Source: Limnohabitans sp. Rim8
GTDB taxonomy: Bacteria; Pseudomonadota; Gammaproteobacteria; Burkholderiales; Burkholderiaceae_C
NCBI GenBank assembly: GCA_945877725.1
Contig: CAMDXR010000176.1
Location: forward strand, 1-6,861
Length of the DNA: 6,861 nucleotides
Reading direction: 5' to 3'
Shown: piece after piece, positions 1-6,593 of the stretch
How the letters are laid out: each line of letters begins with the position of its first letter
Position numbering within the stretch: position 1 is the stretch's first letter
Notes under the pieces: generated by a model
Database searches by the model: none
The model's input: only the letters and a program-made list of their open reading frames with translations
Told to the model about the DNA's origin: nothing
Translations under genes and position numbers: made by a program

Positions 1-722
1 CCTTTGTGGAAGACCGGCGTTTCGGGGGAGTTCAGGTATTTGGGGGTGCCGTTGCCGATCACGCGTCCGCCAAAACCTATGCATTCACCTTTGATGTTGC
101 GAATCGGAAACATGATCCGGTCGCGAAATCGGTCGTACCGTTTGTCGTCCTCTTCGTTGACGATCACCAAGCCTGATTCGGCCAACAGGGGATCGTCGTA
201 TTTGGGGAATATGCTGGCCAAACTGCGCCAGCCTTCAGGCGCGTAGCCCAGGCCAAAGCGCTTGGCAATTTGGCCCGAAAGGCCCCGCCCCTTCAGGTAG
301 TCCACCGCCCTGGGGGAAATTTTGAGCTGTTCCCGGTAGGCGTCACCGGCTTTTTCAAGCACATCGCTCAGGCTGTCTTGCTTGGCTTTTTGGGCCAGGG
401 CGCGGGCGCGGTCTTCAGGGGACTGTTGTTCTTCCGGCACTTGCATGCCGACTTGCTGGGCCAAGTCTTTGACGGCTTCAATGAAGGTCATGCCCGCGTG
501 TTCCATCAAAAAACCCACGGCGTTGCCATTTTTGCCGCAGCCAAAGCAATGGAAAAACTGCTTGGTGGGGCTGACGCTGAAACTGGGGGATTTTTCGCCA
601 TGAAACGGGCATAAACCCATGAAATTGGCCCCGCCTTTCTTGAGCTGCACGTATTTGCCCACCACCTCGACCACGTCGATGCGGGACAACAACTCCTGAA
701 TGAAAGTCTGGGGGATGGCCAT
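1..722 (-). CDS. dnaG: DNA primase DnaG, N-terminal part (cut by the left window edge)
   Basis: DnaG makes the short RNA primers for the lagging strand at the replication fork, working with the replicative helicase. About 240 residues are visible. The N-terminal CHC2 zinc-binding domain is clear: C38 and H41 in LCPFHGEKSPSF, then C59 and C62 in FHCFGCG. The linker follows, then the start of the RNA polymerase domain with YDRFRDRIMFPIRNIKGE (about residues 200-217), the FGGRVIG stretch and TPKYLNSPET near the edge. Full-length DnaG is about 600 residues or more, so the catalytic Toprim part and the helicase-binding C-terminus lie outside. The start is ATG at 722-720, because MAIPQTFIQELLSR matches the usual DnaG N-terminus. 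The ribosome-binding site is weak (GAAAATATCCGG before ATG). In this order of bacteria rpoD commonly follows dnaG, which would place it off the left edge (inference). Identification is very secure. Confidence 0.97.
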   Translation of the reverse strand, partial: MAIPQTFIQELLSRIDVVEVVGKYVQLKKGGANFMGLCPFHGEKSPSFSVSPTKQFFHCFGCGKNGNAVGFLMEHAGMTFIEAVKDLAQQVGMQVPEEQQSPEDRARALAQKAKQDSLSDVLEKAGDAYREQLKISPRAVDYLKGRGLSGQIAKRFGLGYAPEGWRSLASIFPKYDDPLLAESGLVIVNEEDDKRYDRFRDRIMFPIRNIKGECIGFGGRVIGNGTPKYLNSPETPVFHK

Positions 723-834
723 CCGGATATTTTCACAGATTGGGGCCGCTTTTCGGGGCAAACCAGCATGGATTTAAGTACTGGGTCAGGCAAACTCATT
801 CCAATCAATCATCCCCCTGACGATGGAACCCCAG
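723..834. other. Divergent intergenic region between dnaG and the acyl-CoA synthetase gene
   Basis: This 112-bp stretch should carry the promoters of both divergent genes. I could not find a convincing sigma-70 promoter on either strand. The best minus-strand candidate is TTGCCT (+ strand 787-792) with a poor -10. TTTAAG at 773-778 is a poor plus-strand -10 candidate. No hairpin or clear palindromic operator was seen. Confidence 0.4.
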
Positions 835-2493
835 ATGACGCGCCTACAGACCAGTATTTTTGACCAGGATTTGCCCCAAACATCAGCCAACCATGCGCCG
901 ATGTCACCGCTCAGTTTCATTGAACGTACGGCCGAGGTGTACCCGTCCCGGCTGGCCATCGTGCATGGTGAATTACGCCAAGACTGGGCCACCACGTATC
1001 GGCGTTGCCGCCAGTTGGCCAGTGCCCTGACCCAGGCGGGTGTTGGCAAAAATGACACCGTGGCTGTGATGCTGCCCAACACCCCACCCATGGTAGAGGT
1101 GCATTTTGGGGTGCCCATGGCTGGCGCGGTGCTCAATGCACTGAACACGCGTTTGGACCCGGAGACCGTGGCCTTCATGCTTGACCATGGTGAGGCCAAG
1201 GCGGTGATCGTGGACCCTGAGTTTTCGGGCGTGATGAAAAAAGCCTTGGCATTGCGCCAATCGACCCGGCCTTTGCTGGTGATTGATGTGCAAGATGACC
1301 TTTATAGCGGTCCCACCGAGGCTTTGGGCACGGTCAATTACGAGACTTTTGTGGCCCGGGGCGATGCCCAGTTTGACTGGCAACTGCCCGGTGACGAATG
1401 GGACGCCATTGCACTGAACTACACCAGTGGCACCACGGGCAACCCCAAGGGTGTGGTGTATCACCACCGGGGGGCCGCGACCAATGCCATCTCGAATATT
1501 CTGGAATGGGACATGCCCAAGCATGCGGCTTATTTGTGGACGCTGCCCATGTTCCATTGCAACGGTTGGTGCTTTCCTTGGACGGTGGCAGCACGGGCGG
1601 GCGTTAATGTGTGTTTGCGCAAGGTTGATGCGCAGGCCATTTTCGACGCCATGCGCCAGCACGGCGTGACGCATTACTGCGGGGCCCCCATCGTGCATGG
1701 CTTGCTGGTGAATGCCCCGGCCGCCCAGAAAGCTGGGGTGCCCGCAGGCATCAAGGCCATGGTGGCGGGCGCTGCGCCCCCAGCCTCCATGATTGAAGGC
1801 ATGGAAGAAATGGGCTTTGATTTGACCCATGTGTATGGCCTGACAGAGGTTTATGGACCCGCAACCGTCTGCCCCAAACACCCAGAATGGGACGCCCTGC
1901 CGATAGGCGACAGGGCGCGTTTGAACGCCCGCCAAGGCGTGCGATACCACCTGGAGCGGGATGTGCGTGTGCTGAACCCGGAAACCATGGAACCCGTGCC
2001 GCAAGATGGTGAAACCATGGGCGAGATCATGTTCAAGGGCAACATTGCCATGAAGGGCTACCTGAAAAACCCCAAAGCCACACAAGAAGCCTTTGCGGGA
2101 GGTTGGTTCCACAGCGGCGACTTGGCGGTGCAATACCCCGATGGCTACATCAAGATCAAGGACCGCAGCAAAGACATCATCATTTCGGGGGGCGAAAACA
2201 TTTCATCCATCGAGGTCGAAGACATTCTTTACCGGCACCCGGATGTGCTGGCCGCAGCCGTGGTGGCCATGCCCGATGCGCGCTGGGGTGAAACCCCCTG
2301 TGCTTTTGTGGAGTTGAAGGCTGGAGCGCAAACCACCCCCCAGCAGATCGTGGCCCATTGCAAGCAACACTTGGCAGGCTTTAAGGTGCCACGAGCGGTG
2401 GTTTTTGGCGAATTGCCCAAAACCAGCACCGGAAAAATTCAGAAGTTTGAGTTGCGCAAGCAAGCCGGTTCGGCCCAAGCCATTGATGTTTGA
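835..2493 (+). CDS. Acyl-CoA synthetase (AMP-binding, ANL superfamily; AlkK/DmdB-like)
   Basis: This is an adenylate-forming ligase that activates a carboxylic acid with ATP to an acyl-AMP and then transfers it to coenzyme A, in the cytoplasm. Numbering here starts at ATG 835 (552 residues). The P-loop core YTSGTTGNPKG is at 196-206. PMFHCNGWCFPW, typical of the medium-chain and methylmercaptopropionate-CoA ligase (AlkK/DmdB) branch, lies near 233-244. YGLTE is at 334-338, and GWFHSGD with ribose-binding D429 follows. The hinge DRSKDIIISGGEN is at 443-455. PKTSTGKIQK carries catalytic K534. All core motifs are intact and the length is normal. An in-frame ATG at 823 would add four residues, but 835 has TGGAA six bases upstream and 823 has no ribosome-binding site, so I prefer 835. 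The gene stands alone on its strand and ends before a terminator hairpin. The substrate cannot be read from the sequence; a medium-chain, branched or sulfur-containing acid is possible. Confidence 0.93.
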   Translation: MTRLQTSIFDQDLPQTSANHAPMSPLSFIERTAEVYPSRLAIVHGELRQDWATTYRRCRQLASALTQAGVGKNDTVAVMLPNTPPMVEVHFGVPMAGAVLNALNTRLDPETVAFMLDHGEAKAVIVDPEFSGVMKKALALRQSTRPLLVIDVQDDLYSGPTEALGTVNYETFVARGDAQFDWQLPGDEWDAIALNYTSGTTGNPKGVVYHHRGAATNAISNILEWDMPKHAAYLWTLPMFHCNGWCFPWTVAARAGVNVCLRKVDAQAIFDAMRQHGVTHYCGAPIVHGLLVNAPAAQKAGVPAGIKAMVAGAAPPASMIEGMEEMGFDLTHVYGLTEVYGPATVCPKHPEWDALPIGDRARLNARQGVRYHLERDVRVLNPETMEPVPQDGETMGEIMFKGNIAMKGYLKNPKATQEAFAGGWFHSGDLAVQYPDGYIKIKDRSKDIIISGGENISSIEVEDILYRHPDVLAAAVVAMPDARWGETPCAFVELKAGAQTTPQQIVAHCKQHLAGFKVPRAVVFGELPKTSTGKIQKFELRKQAGSAQAIDV

Positions 2494-2552
2494 GGCCGAT
2501 GGGGACACCCAACCACCCAATTAACTTTGGGGTAACTTGGATCTTGGACATG

Positions 2553-2582
2553 AAAAAGGCCACTTGAACGTGGCCTTTGTGC
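2553..2582. terminator. Bidirectional intrinsic terminator between convergent genes
   Basis: A perfect 9-bp stem, AAAGGCCAC (2555-2563) with GTGGCCTTT (2570-2578), encloses the 6-base loop TTGAAC. On the minus strand the stem runs into five T (complement of 2553-2557), a good intrinsic terminator for the small secreted-protein gene. On the plus strand the downstream side, TTTGTGCTTTT, is T-rich enough to end the acyl-CoA synthetase transcript about 60 bases after its stop. The position between convergent genes supports a shared terminator. Confidence 0.85.
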
Positions 2583-2629
2583 TTTTGGGTGGCGGCTGAC
2601 TTGGTGAAACCAAGCCGAACCTAGAGCTG

Positions 2630-2875
2630 TTATTTGGCTTTGCTCTTCTTTTTGGATTTTTTGCTTTTCTTGGCGGCCTTCTTCTTGGTAGCCGTTTCCG
2701 CTTTGGGGGTTGCGGCAGGGTCGGAAGCCGGTGTCGTTGCGACCGATGGGTTTGCCATAACAGCAGGGGCGACCGGGGCAGGTGCTGGAGCAATAGCTGG
2801 GGCAGGGGCTGACGTTTGAGCCATGGCTGCGGCAGCCAGCAGGCTACTCAAAACGAGGGTAGTGGACTTGATCAC
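2630..2875 (-). CDS. Small secreted Ala/Pro-rich protein with a lysine-rich C-terminal tail (function unknown)
   Basis: I do not recognise a named family. The 81-residue product has three parts. Residues 1-19 form a typical Sec signal peptide: K3, a hydrophobic core LVLSSLLAAAAMA, and a likely cut after AMA before Q20. Residues 20 to about 63 are low-complexity, rich in Ala, Pro, Thr and Ser (for example APAPAIAPAPAPVAPA). Residues 64-81 are strongly basic, with 12 lysines in 18. The mature protein should be about 62 residues, periplasmic or secreted, mostly disordered and highly positive. The start is GTG at 2875-2873, with AAAGG six bases upstream (+ strand 2882-2886). That well-placed site and the intact signal peptide argue for a real gene. 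A small hairpin, CTTGGT-GAA-ACCAAG (2600-2614), and the strong terminator lie downstream. It could bind an anionic partner such as nucleic acid, lipopolysaccharide or peptidoglycan, but that is inference from charge only. Confidence 0.75.
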   Translation of the reverse strand: MIKSTTLVLSSLLAAAAMAQTSAPAPAIAPAPAPVAPAVMANPSVATTPASDPAATPKAETATKKKAAKKSKKSKKKSKAK

Positions 2876-2957
2876 GCTATGCCTTTGAGAAAACTGATAA
2901 AAATAAACAAAGCTGAATTATGTGGGTTACTCAGCAATATTTTTTGTTTTGTCAATT
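2876..2957 (-). promoter_or_regulatory. AT-rich leader of the small secreted-protein gene (promoter probable but not resolved)
   Basis: This gap is much more AT-rich than its neighbours, with A-tracts, and has no terminator after the Nudix gene. Read on the minus strand there is a perfect TTGACA (+ strand 2950-2955, reaching the base after the Nudix stop codon) and a good -10-like CATAAT (+ strand 2917-2922). They are 27 bases apart, so they do not pair as one sigma-70 promoter, and neither has a convincing partner at 16-18 bases. The small gene may have its own promoter here or be read through from the operon upstream. Confidence 0.35.
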
Positions 2958-3506
2958 TTATGCAATGTCGAATGCGTGGGTTCCGAAGACGCCAGCCCGG
3001 CGGTCAGCAAAATAATGTTCCAAGGTTTCTTTGACGGTTCTAAAAGCCAATTCTTCCCAAGGAATGTCCTTTTCATCGAACAGGCGGGCTTCCATGGTTT
3101 CATGGCCCGGATCAAAGACATCGCTGGTCAGTCTGGCGCGGTAATACAGATGCACTTGGCCGACACGGGCAACACTCATCACCGTGAACAGGTCTTCCAT
3201 GATGAACTGGGCCCCGGCTTCTTCGGTGGTTTCCCGGGCAGCGCCTTGTGATGTGGATTCGCCCAGCTCCATAAAACCTGCGGGCAAGGTCCACTTGCCT
3301 TTGCGCGGTTCGATGTTGCGTTTGCAAAGCAAAACTTGTTCGCCCCAATAAGGCACTGTCCCCACCACATTGAGCGGGTTTTCATAGTGCACCGTGTGGC
3401 AGACGGTGCAAATGGCCCTTTGTTTGGTGTCCCCGTCGTCGGGTAAACGGTAAGCCACAGCGGCGCCGCACTGGCGGCAATGGCGAATGGCTTCTCTTGG
3501 GTACAT
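2958..3506 (-). CDS. Nudix hydrolase with an N-terminal zinc ribbon
   Basis: This is a cytoplasmic Nudix-family pyrophosphohydrolase of 182 residues, expected to cleave a nucleoside diphosphate linked to another moiety (for example ADP-ribose or a dinucleotide such as NADH). The N-terminus is a four-cysteine zinc ribbon: C10 and C13 in HCRQCG, C33 and C36 in CTVCH. The Nudix box spans residues 77-99. It starts at G77, has E83 at the GX5E position, and ends RETTEEAGA, with R91 and metal-binding E92, E95 and E96 all present. The zinc-ribbon-plus-Nudix arrangement recalls NudC-type NADH pyrophosphatases, but the protein is shorter and the substrate is not determined. ATG 3506 lies 2 bases after the TGA of the TRAP large subunit and has no clear ribosome-binding site of its own, so translation is probably coupled to the transporter. 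A housekeeping or salvage role unrelated to transport is equally possible. Confidence 0.93.
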   Translation of the reverse strand: MYPREAIRHCRQCGAAVAYRLPDDGDTKQRAICTVCHTVHYENPLNVVGTVPYWGEQVLLCKRNIEPRKGKWTLPAGFMELGESTSQGAARETTEEAGAQFIMEDLFTVMSVARVGQVHLYYRARLTSDVFDPGHETMEARLFDEKDIPWEELAFRTVKETLEHYFADRRAGVFGTHAFDIA

Positions 3507-3508
3507 GG

Positions 3509-4831
3509 TCAGGTAAATATTTTCAAAGCCACGAGTGTAATGCTCGGGAAGAAAACAATCGCCGTGATACGGATCAAGTCAGAAATCAGGAAAGGAACGA
3601 TGTATTTGAAGGTCTCTTTCATCGGCACATCTTTGGCCATGTTGCTGATGATGAAGACGTTCATGCCTACGGGGGGCGTGATCAGACCAATTTCTACCAC
3701 CATGAGAGCCACAATGCCGAACCAGATGGCTTTGGACTCGGCGTCCATGCCCCAAATGTCAATGCCCATGATGATCGGGAAGAACATGGGGACTGTCAGC
3801 AAGATCATGGACAGACTGTCCATGATGCACCCCAGCACCAAATAGATGGCAATGATGGTGAAGACCACCATCAAGGGGTGCAGGTTCATGCCGACCACCC
3901 ACTTGGCTAACTCGGTGTTGACCTGCGTCAGGGCCAAAAACACGTTCAAGACATCTGCGCCCAGCAAGATCAGGAAGATCATGCCGGTGGCGCCCGCCGC
4001 ACCATACATGCACTCCAAAAAGCCTCTGCCTTTCAGGCCGCCCGAGGTCCAGGCAACGAAACCAGTGGCAATCGTGCCAATGGAAGCTGCTTCTGTGGGG
4101 GTGAATAACCCGCCATAAATGCCGCCGATGACCACGGCAAAAATCAGCAAAACCGGCCATGTCTCTCCCAGGGCTTGCAAACGCTGACCCCATGTGAAAC
4201 GGTCGCCACGGGGGGCTTCTTCGGGCCGGATGCGGGCGATGATGCCGATGACCACCATGTAACCAATGGCCGCAATGATGCCGGGAATGAACGCTGCAAG
4301 AAACAATTTGGCGATGTTCTGTTCAGTGATGATCGCGTAGATCACCAATGGCACTGATGGGGGAATCAGAATGCCCAAAGTGCCACCTGCAGCAATCACG
4401 GCGGTCGATAAACGGGGTGAGTATTTGTGCGCCTTCAGTTCTGGCAAAGCCACCTGACCCATGGTGGCTGCGGTGGCCAACGACGAGCCGCAAATGGCCC
4501 CAAAACCGGCACAAGAGGTGACTGCGGCCATGGCCATGCCGCCACGCCAGTGCCCGATCATGGCGTTACCCGCCTTGAACAGGGCCTTGGACAAACCGCC
4601 ATGGGTGGCGAATTGACCCATCAGCAAAAACAAGGGGACAACGGACAGGTCGTACACCGAAAAACGCGTGTAGGCCGCTGACTTGAAGTAATTCAACAAA
4701 GGGTCCATGCCCGACAAGGCGACATAGCCAATGGAGCCGGCCAGCAACATGGCAATGCCGATGTGCACCCGCAACGCCAGCAGCGCGATCAGGCCGATGA
4801 AAACAACACTGCCTAATTCAATTCCGGTCAT
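3509..4831 (-). CDS. dctM: TRAP transporter large permease, DctM type
   Basis: This is the large inner-membrane subunit of a tripartite ATP-independent periplasmic transporter, the sodium- or proton-driven channel that receives substrate from the binding protein. It has 440 residues, close to the usual 425-440, and many hydrophobic segments consistent with 11-13 helices from residue 8 to about 437. Family motifs in order are: GAICGSSLATAATMGQ (111-126) leading to LPEL, GILIPPSVPLVIY (153-165), GLFTPTEAASIGT (241-253) and ITPPVGMNVFIISNMA (384-399). The start is ATG 4831-4829, which overlaps the TGA of the small subunit as ATGA; TTGGAAAG upstream can serve as ribosome-binding site. An upstream in-frame extension to 4924 only runs through the small-subunit gene in another frame, so I reject it. 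The symbol names the family; the substrate is unknown and need not be a C4-dicarboxylate. Confidence 0.95.
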   Translation of the reverse strand: MTGIELGSVVFIGLIALLALRVHIGIAMLLAGSIGYVALSGMDPLLNYFKSAAYTRFSVYDLSVVPLFLLMGQFATHGGLSKALFKAGNAMIGHWRGGMAMAAVTSCAGFGAICGSSLATAATMGQVALPELKAHKYSPRLSTAVIAAGGTLGILIPPSVPLVIYAIITEQNIAKLFLAAFIPGIIAAIGYMVVIGIIARIRPEEAPRGDRFTWGQRLQALGETWPVLLIFAVVIGGIYGGLFTPTEAASIGTIATGFVAWTSGGLKGRGFLECMYGAAGATGMIFLILLGADVLNVFLALTQVNTELAKWVVGMNLHPLMVVFTIIAIYLVLGCIMDSLSMILLTVPMFFPIIMGIDIWGMDAESKAIWFGIVALMVVEIGLITPPVGMNVFIISNMAKDVPMKETFKYIVPFLISDLIRITAIVFFPSITLVALKIFT

Positions 4832-5355
4832 GACTTCATCTTTCCAAGGTCGGCACCTGCGGCATAGATCGCCGCAATACAAAGCAAAGCAAACGAGGGC
4901 ACCATGGGGGCATAGCTCCACCAAGTGGGAATGTCGAGCAGCATGGAAGCTTCCATCGAACCTTTAAGTTCCCAAAGGCCACGCCATAAGCGCCAAGTGA
5001 TCACGGCTGAAAAAAGGGCCAATAGCAAATTGGCCAACAGATCTAAAAAGGCGTTGAATTTAGGATTCGCGTGGGTCGTAAAAAAGTCAACGATGACGTG
5101 TCCGCGAACCCAGTGGGTGTAAGGCAGGCTCATGCTCACCGCTACAGCGCACATGGCTTGTACGAGTTCGTAGTCGCCCACAATGGGACTGCTAAAGAAG
5201 CTTCGCCCCAAGATGCTGGCAATCGACATGATGGCCATGGCCGTTAATACGATGCCACCGCAGATGGCAAAAAATTTGCAAACATTCTCGATGACCTTGC
5301 CCGCAGGGCCTCGGGCTTGAGATGTTTCGTCGACGATGAGTTCGGCCACGGTCAT
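4828..5355 (-). CDS. dctQ: TRAP transporter small permease, DctQ type
   Basis: This is the small inner-membrane subunit of the TRAP transporter, which pairs with the large subunit. From ATG 5355 it has 175 residues, a normal length, and four predicted helices at about 27-48, 62-80, 102-122 and 149-167. The family pattern is visible as GDYELVQ (60-66), HWVRGHVIVDFF (81-92) and DIPTWWSYAP (141-150). The start is uncertain. ATG 5355 has AGGA only one base upstream, which is too close, while GTG at 5349-5347 has the same AGGA six to seven bases upstream and would give 173 residues. A TTG at 5394-5392 is rejected because it sits in the T-run of the upstream terminator and would place a hairpin inside the gene. 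The gene overlaps the large subunit by four bases, showing translational coupling. Confidence 0.93.
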   Translation of the reverse strand: MTVAELIVDETSQARGPAGKVIENVCKFFAICGGIVLTAMAIMSIASILGRSFFSSPIVGDYELVQAMCAVAVSMSLPYTHWVRGHVIVDFFTTHANPKFNAFLDLLANLLLALFSAVITWRLWRGLWELKGSMEASMLLDIPTWWSYAPMVPSFALLCIAAIYAAGADLGKMKS

Positions 5356-5369
5356 TCCTAAAATAAGGG

Positions 5370-5386
5370 CCAGACTTTGAGTCTGG
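5370..5386 (-). repeat. Second hairpin between dctP and dctQ
   Basis: A perfect 7-bp inverted repeat, CCAGACT (5370-5376) with AGTCTGG (5380-5386), has a 3-base loop. In the transcript it forms just after the intrinsic terminator and about 14 bases before the dctQ start, followed by CCCTTATTTTAGGA. It could protect the 5' end of a processed dctQM message or act as a second weak terminator. Both roles are inferred. Confidence 0.6.
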
Positions 5387-5392
5387 CAGTTC

Positions 5393-5419
5393 AAAAAAAG
5401 GGCGGAAAATCCGCCCTTT
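5393..5419 (-). terminator. Intrinsic terminator inside the TRAP operon, after dctP
   Basis: A perfect 10-bp stem, AAAGGGCGGA paired with TCCGCCCTTT, has a 3-base loop and ends in a run of seven T on the minus strand (complement of 5393-5399). It starts about 21 bases after the dctP stop. A full GC-rich stem plus T-run is a strong terminator by standard criteria. Because dctQM follow without a visible promoter, partial read-through is the likely way they are expressed, giving excess binding protein. Confidence 0.88.
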
Positions 5420-5440
5420 GATCTGCTTTGAATCAGCAGT

Positions 5441-6472
5441 TTACTTGGTGTACTGCTTGATCAAAGCTGTCGCACCGTCCAACATGGCTTTTCCATCCAT
5501 GCCTTTGGCGGTCATTTCCTTGACCCATGCATCGTCCAGAGGATCCGTGGCTTTTTTCCACTTTTCCAGCTCAGTTTTTGGGATGATGCTGATTTTTTGA
5601 TTGGCCGCAGCTTCAAAAATCTTCTTGCTGGGTGCGTCTTGACCAGACTGGGTTTTGCCCAGGAAAGCCGAGAATTCACGACCAGAGTTTTTGTCGATCA
5701 CTGCTTTCAGATCAGCAGGCAAAGAGTCGTATTTGGCCTTGTTCATGGGCACCACAAACACGGTGGTGTACAGAGCGTTGTAAGAACGGTCTGTTTCGGC
5801 CGTGAAGTTGGTCAGTTCTTGAACTTTCAAACCAGGGGCGACTTCGTAAGGGATCACTGCACCGTCAATCACACCCTTGGACAAGGCTTCAGTGACCTGA
5901 GGGACGGGCATGGCAACAGGTGTAGCACCCATCATGGCAATCATCTTGTTGACTTGACGTGTGGGTGCACGAACCTTCAAGCCTTTCAAATCGGCAATGC
6001 TGGTGACAGCTTTGGATTTGGTGTAAATGTTGCCTGGGCCGTGGACGTGCACAGCCAACATCTTCACGTCCTTCATGTCATCTGCCGCAAATTTTTCGGC
6101 GTAGTCCCAAGCGGCGCGACTGGTGGCTTCGGCGTTGGTCATCATGAAGGGCAGTTCAAAGACTTCAAGTTTTTGCAGCTTGGCTGTGTAGGCCTGCAAA
6201 GTCCAGGCAACATCGACCACGCCGTCACGCGCTTGGTCAAACAACTGCACAGGTGTGCCGCCCAATTGCATGGCCGGAAAAATATCGCACTTGAGGCGGT
6301 CTTTGGAATCGCGTGCAATGTTCTTGCACCACTCGCCCATCATGGTGGTGTGCTGAATCGACTGTGGGCCTAGAAAGTGGTGCACTTTCAAGGTGATGGT
6401 TTGGGCTTGTACGCCCAAACCCATGGCCATCATGCCTGCGGCAAAGGCGGTTTGTTTAAGGAAGTTCTTCAT
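5441..6472 (-). CDS. dctP: TRAP transporter substrate-binding protein, DctP family
   Basis: This is the periplasmic receptor that captures an organic acid and delivers it to the membrane subunits. The 343-residue product begins with a Sec signal peptide (KNFLKQTAF, hydrophobic AAGMMAMGLG, cut after VQA, leaving Q24). The mature part opens with TITLKVHHF. Family hallmarks are GGTPVQLFDQARDGVVDVAW (71-90), LKGLKVRAPTR (162-172) with R168, the arginine that in this family usually binds the substrate carboxylate, and MGATPVAMPVPQVTEALSKG (181-200) followed by VIDGAVIPYE. The mature chain has only two cysteines, C49 and C62, which could form a disulfide. The start is ATG 6472-6470, with AGGAG eight bases upstream; a TTG one codon earlier is less likely. 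It is the first gene of the transporter operon and ends before a strong terminator. The residues do not let me name the substrate. Confidence 0.96.
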   Translation of the reverse strand: MKNFLKQTAFAAGMMAMGLGVQAQTITLKVHHFLGPQSIQHTTMMGEWCKNIARDSKDRLKCDIFPAMQLGGTPVQLFDQARDGVVDVAWTLQAYTAKLQKLEVFELPFMMTNAEATSRAAWDYAEKFAADDMKDVKMLAVHVHGPGNIYTKSKAVTSIADLKGLKVRAPTRQVNKMIAMMGATPVAMPVPQVTEALSKGVIDGAVIPYEVAPGLKVQELTNFTAETDRSYNALYTTVFVVPMNKAKYDSLPADLKAVIDKNSGREFSAFLGKTQSGQDAPSKKIFEAAANQKISIIPKTELEKWKKATDPLDDAWVKEMTAKGMDGKAMLDGATALIKQYTK

Positions 6473-6480
6473 CAAATTGT

Positions 6481-6485
6481 CTCCT
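6481..6485 (-). promoter_or_regulatory. Strong Shine-Dalgarno site of dctP
   Basis: The minus-strand sequence AGGAG lies eight bases before ATG 6472 and fixes that codon as the dctP start. It is the best ribosome-binding site in the window, in line with high demand for the binding protein. Confidence 0.8.
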
Positions 6486-6593
6486 CGGTGGTTGTAAAAA
6501 AGGGGTCAAAAAGCCATTGGCAAAGTGTTTTTCAGCTTGGATGCTTGTTTGATTTCGTTCAAGCGGATGTATTCCGGTTCGCCCTCAAGGTCG

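Noticed and set aside
973..2133. A 386-codon open frame on the minus strand across the acyl-CoA synthetase gene
   Set aside because: It lies wholly opposite a gene with all ANL motifs intact. Its product is rich in His, Gly and Arg without recognisable domains, as expected for a codon-bias shadow.
2634..2819. Plus-strand frame rich in Phe, Leu, Ala and Gly opposite the small secreted protein
   Set aside because: Its apparent membrane-protein look is the complement of Lys and Ala/Pro codons. The minus-strand frame has the ribosome-binding site, signal peptide and terminator.
4832..4924. N-terminal extension of the TRAP large subunit to 4924
   Set aside because: The extra 31 residues overlap the small-subunit gene in another frame, are Cys/Arg-rich and lack family similarity. 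ATG 4831 gives the standard N-terminus and the ATGA overlap.
5423..5439. Short inverted repeat CTGCT/AGCAG just after the dctP stop
   Set aside because: Only five base pairs with a 7-base loop, directly beside a much stronger terminator. It is not distinguishable from chance.
5597..6373. A 258-codon open frame on the plus strand opposite dctP
   Set aside because: It is antisense to a complete, well-conserved binding protein, has low-complexity His/Gly/Val composition, and shows no ribosome-binding site or family motif.
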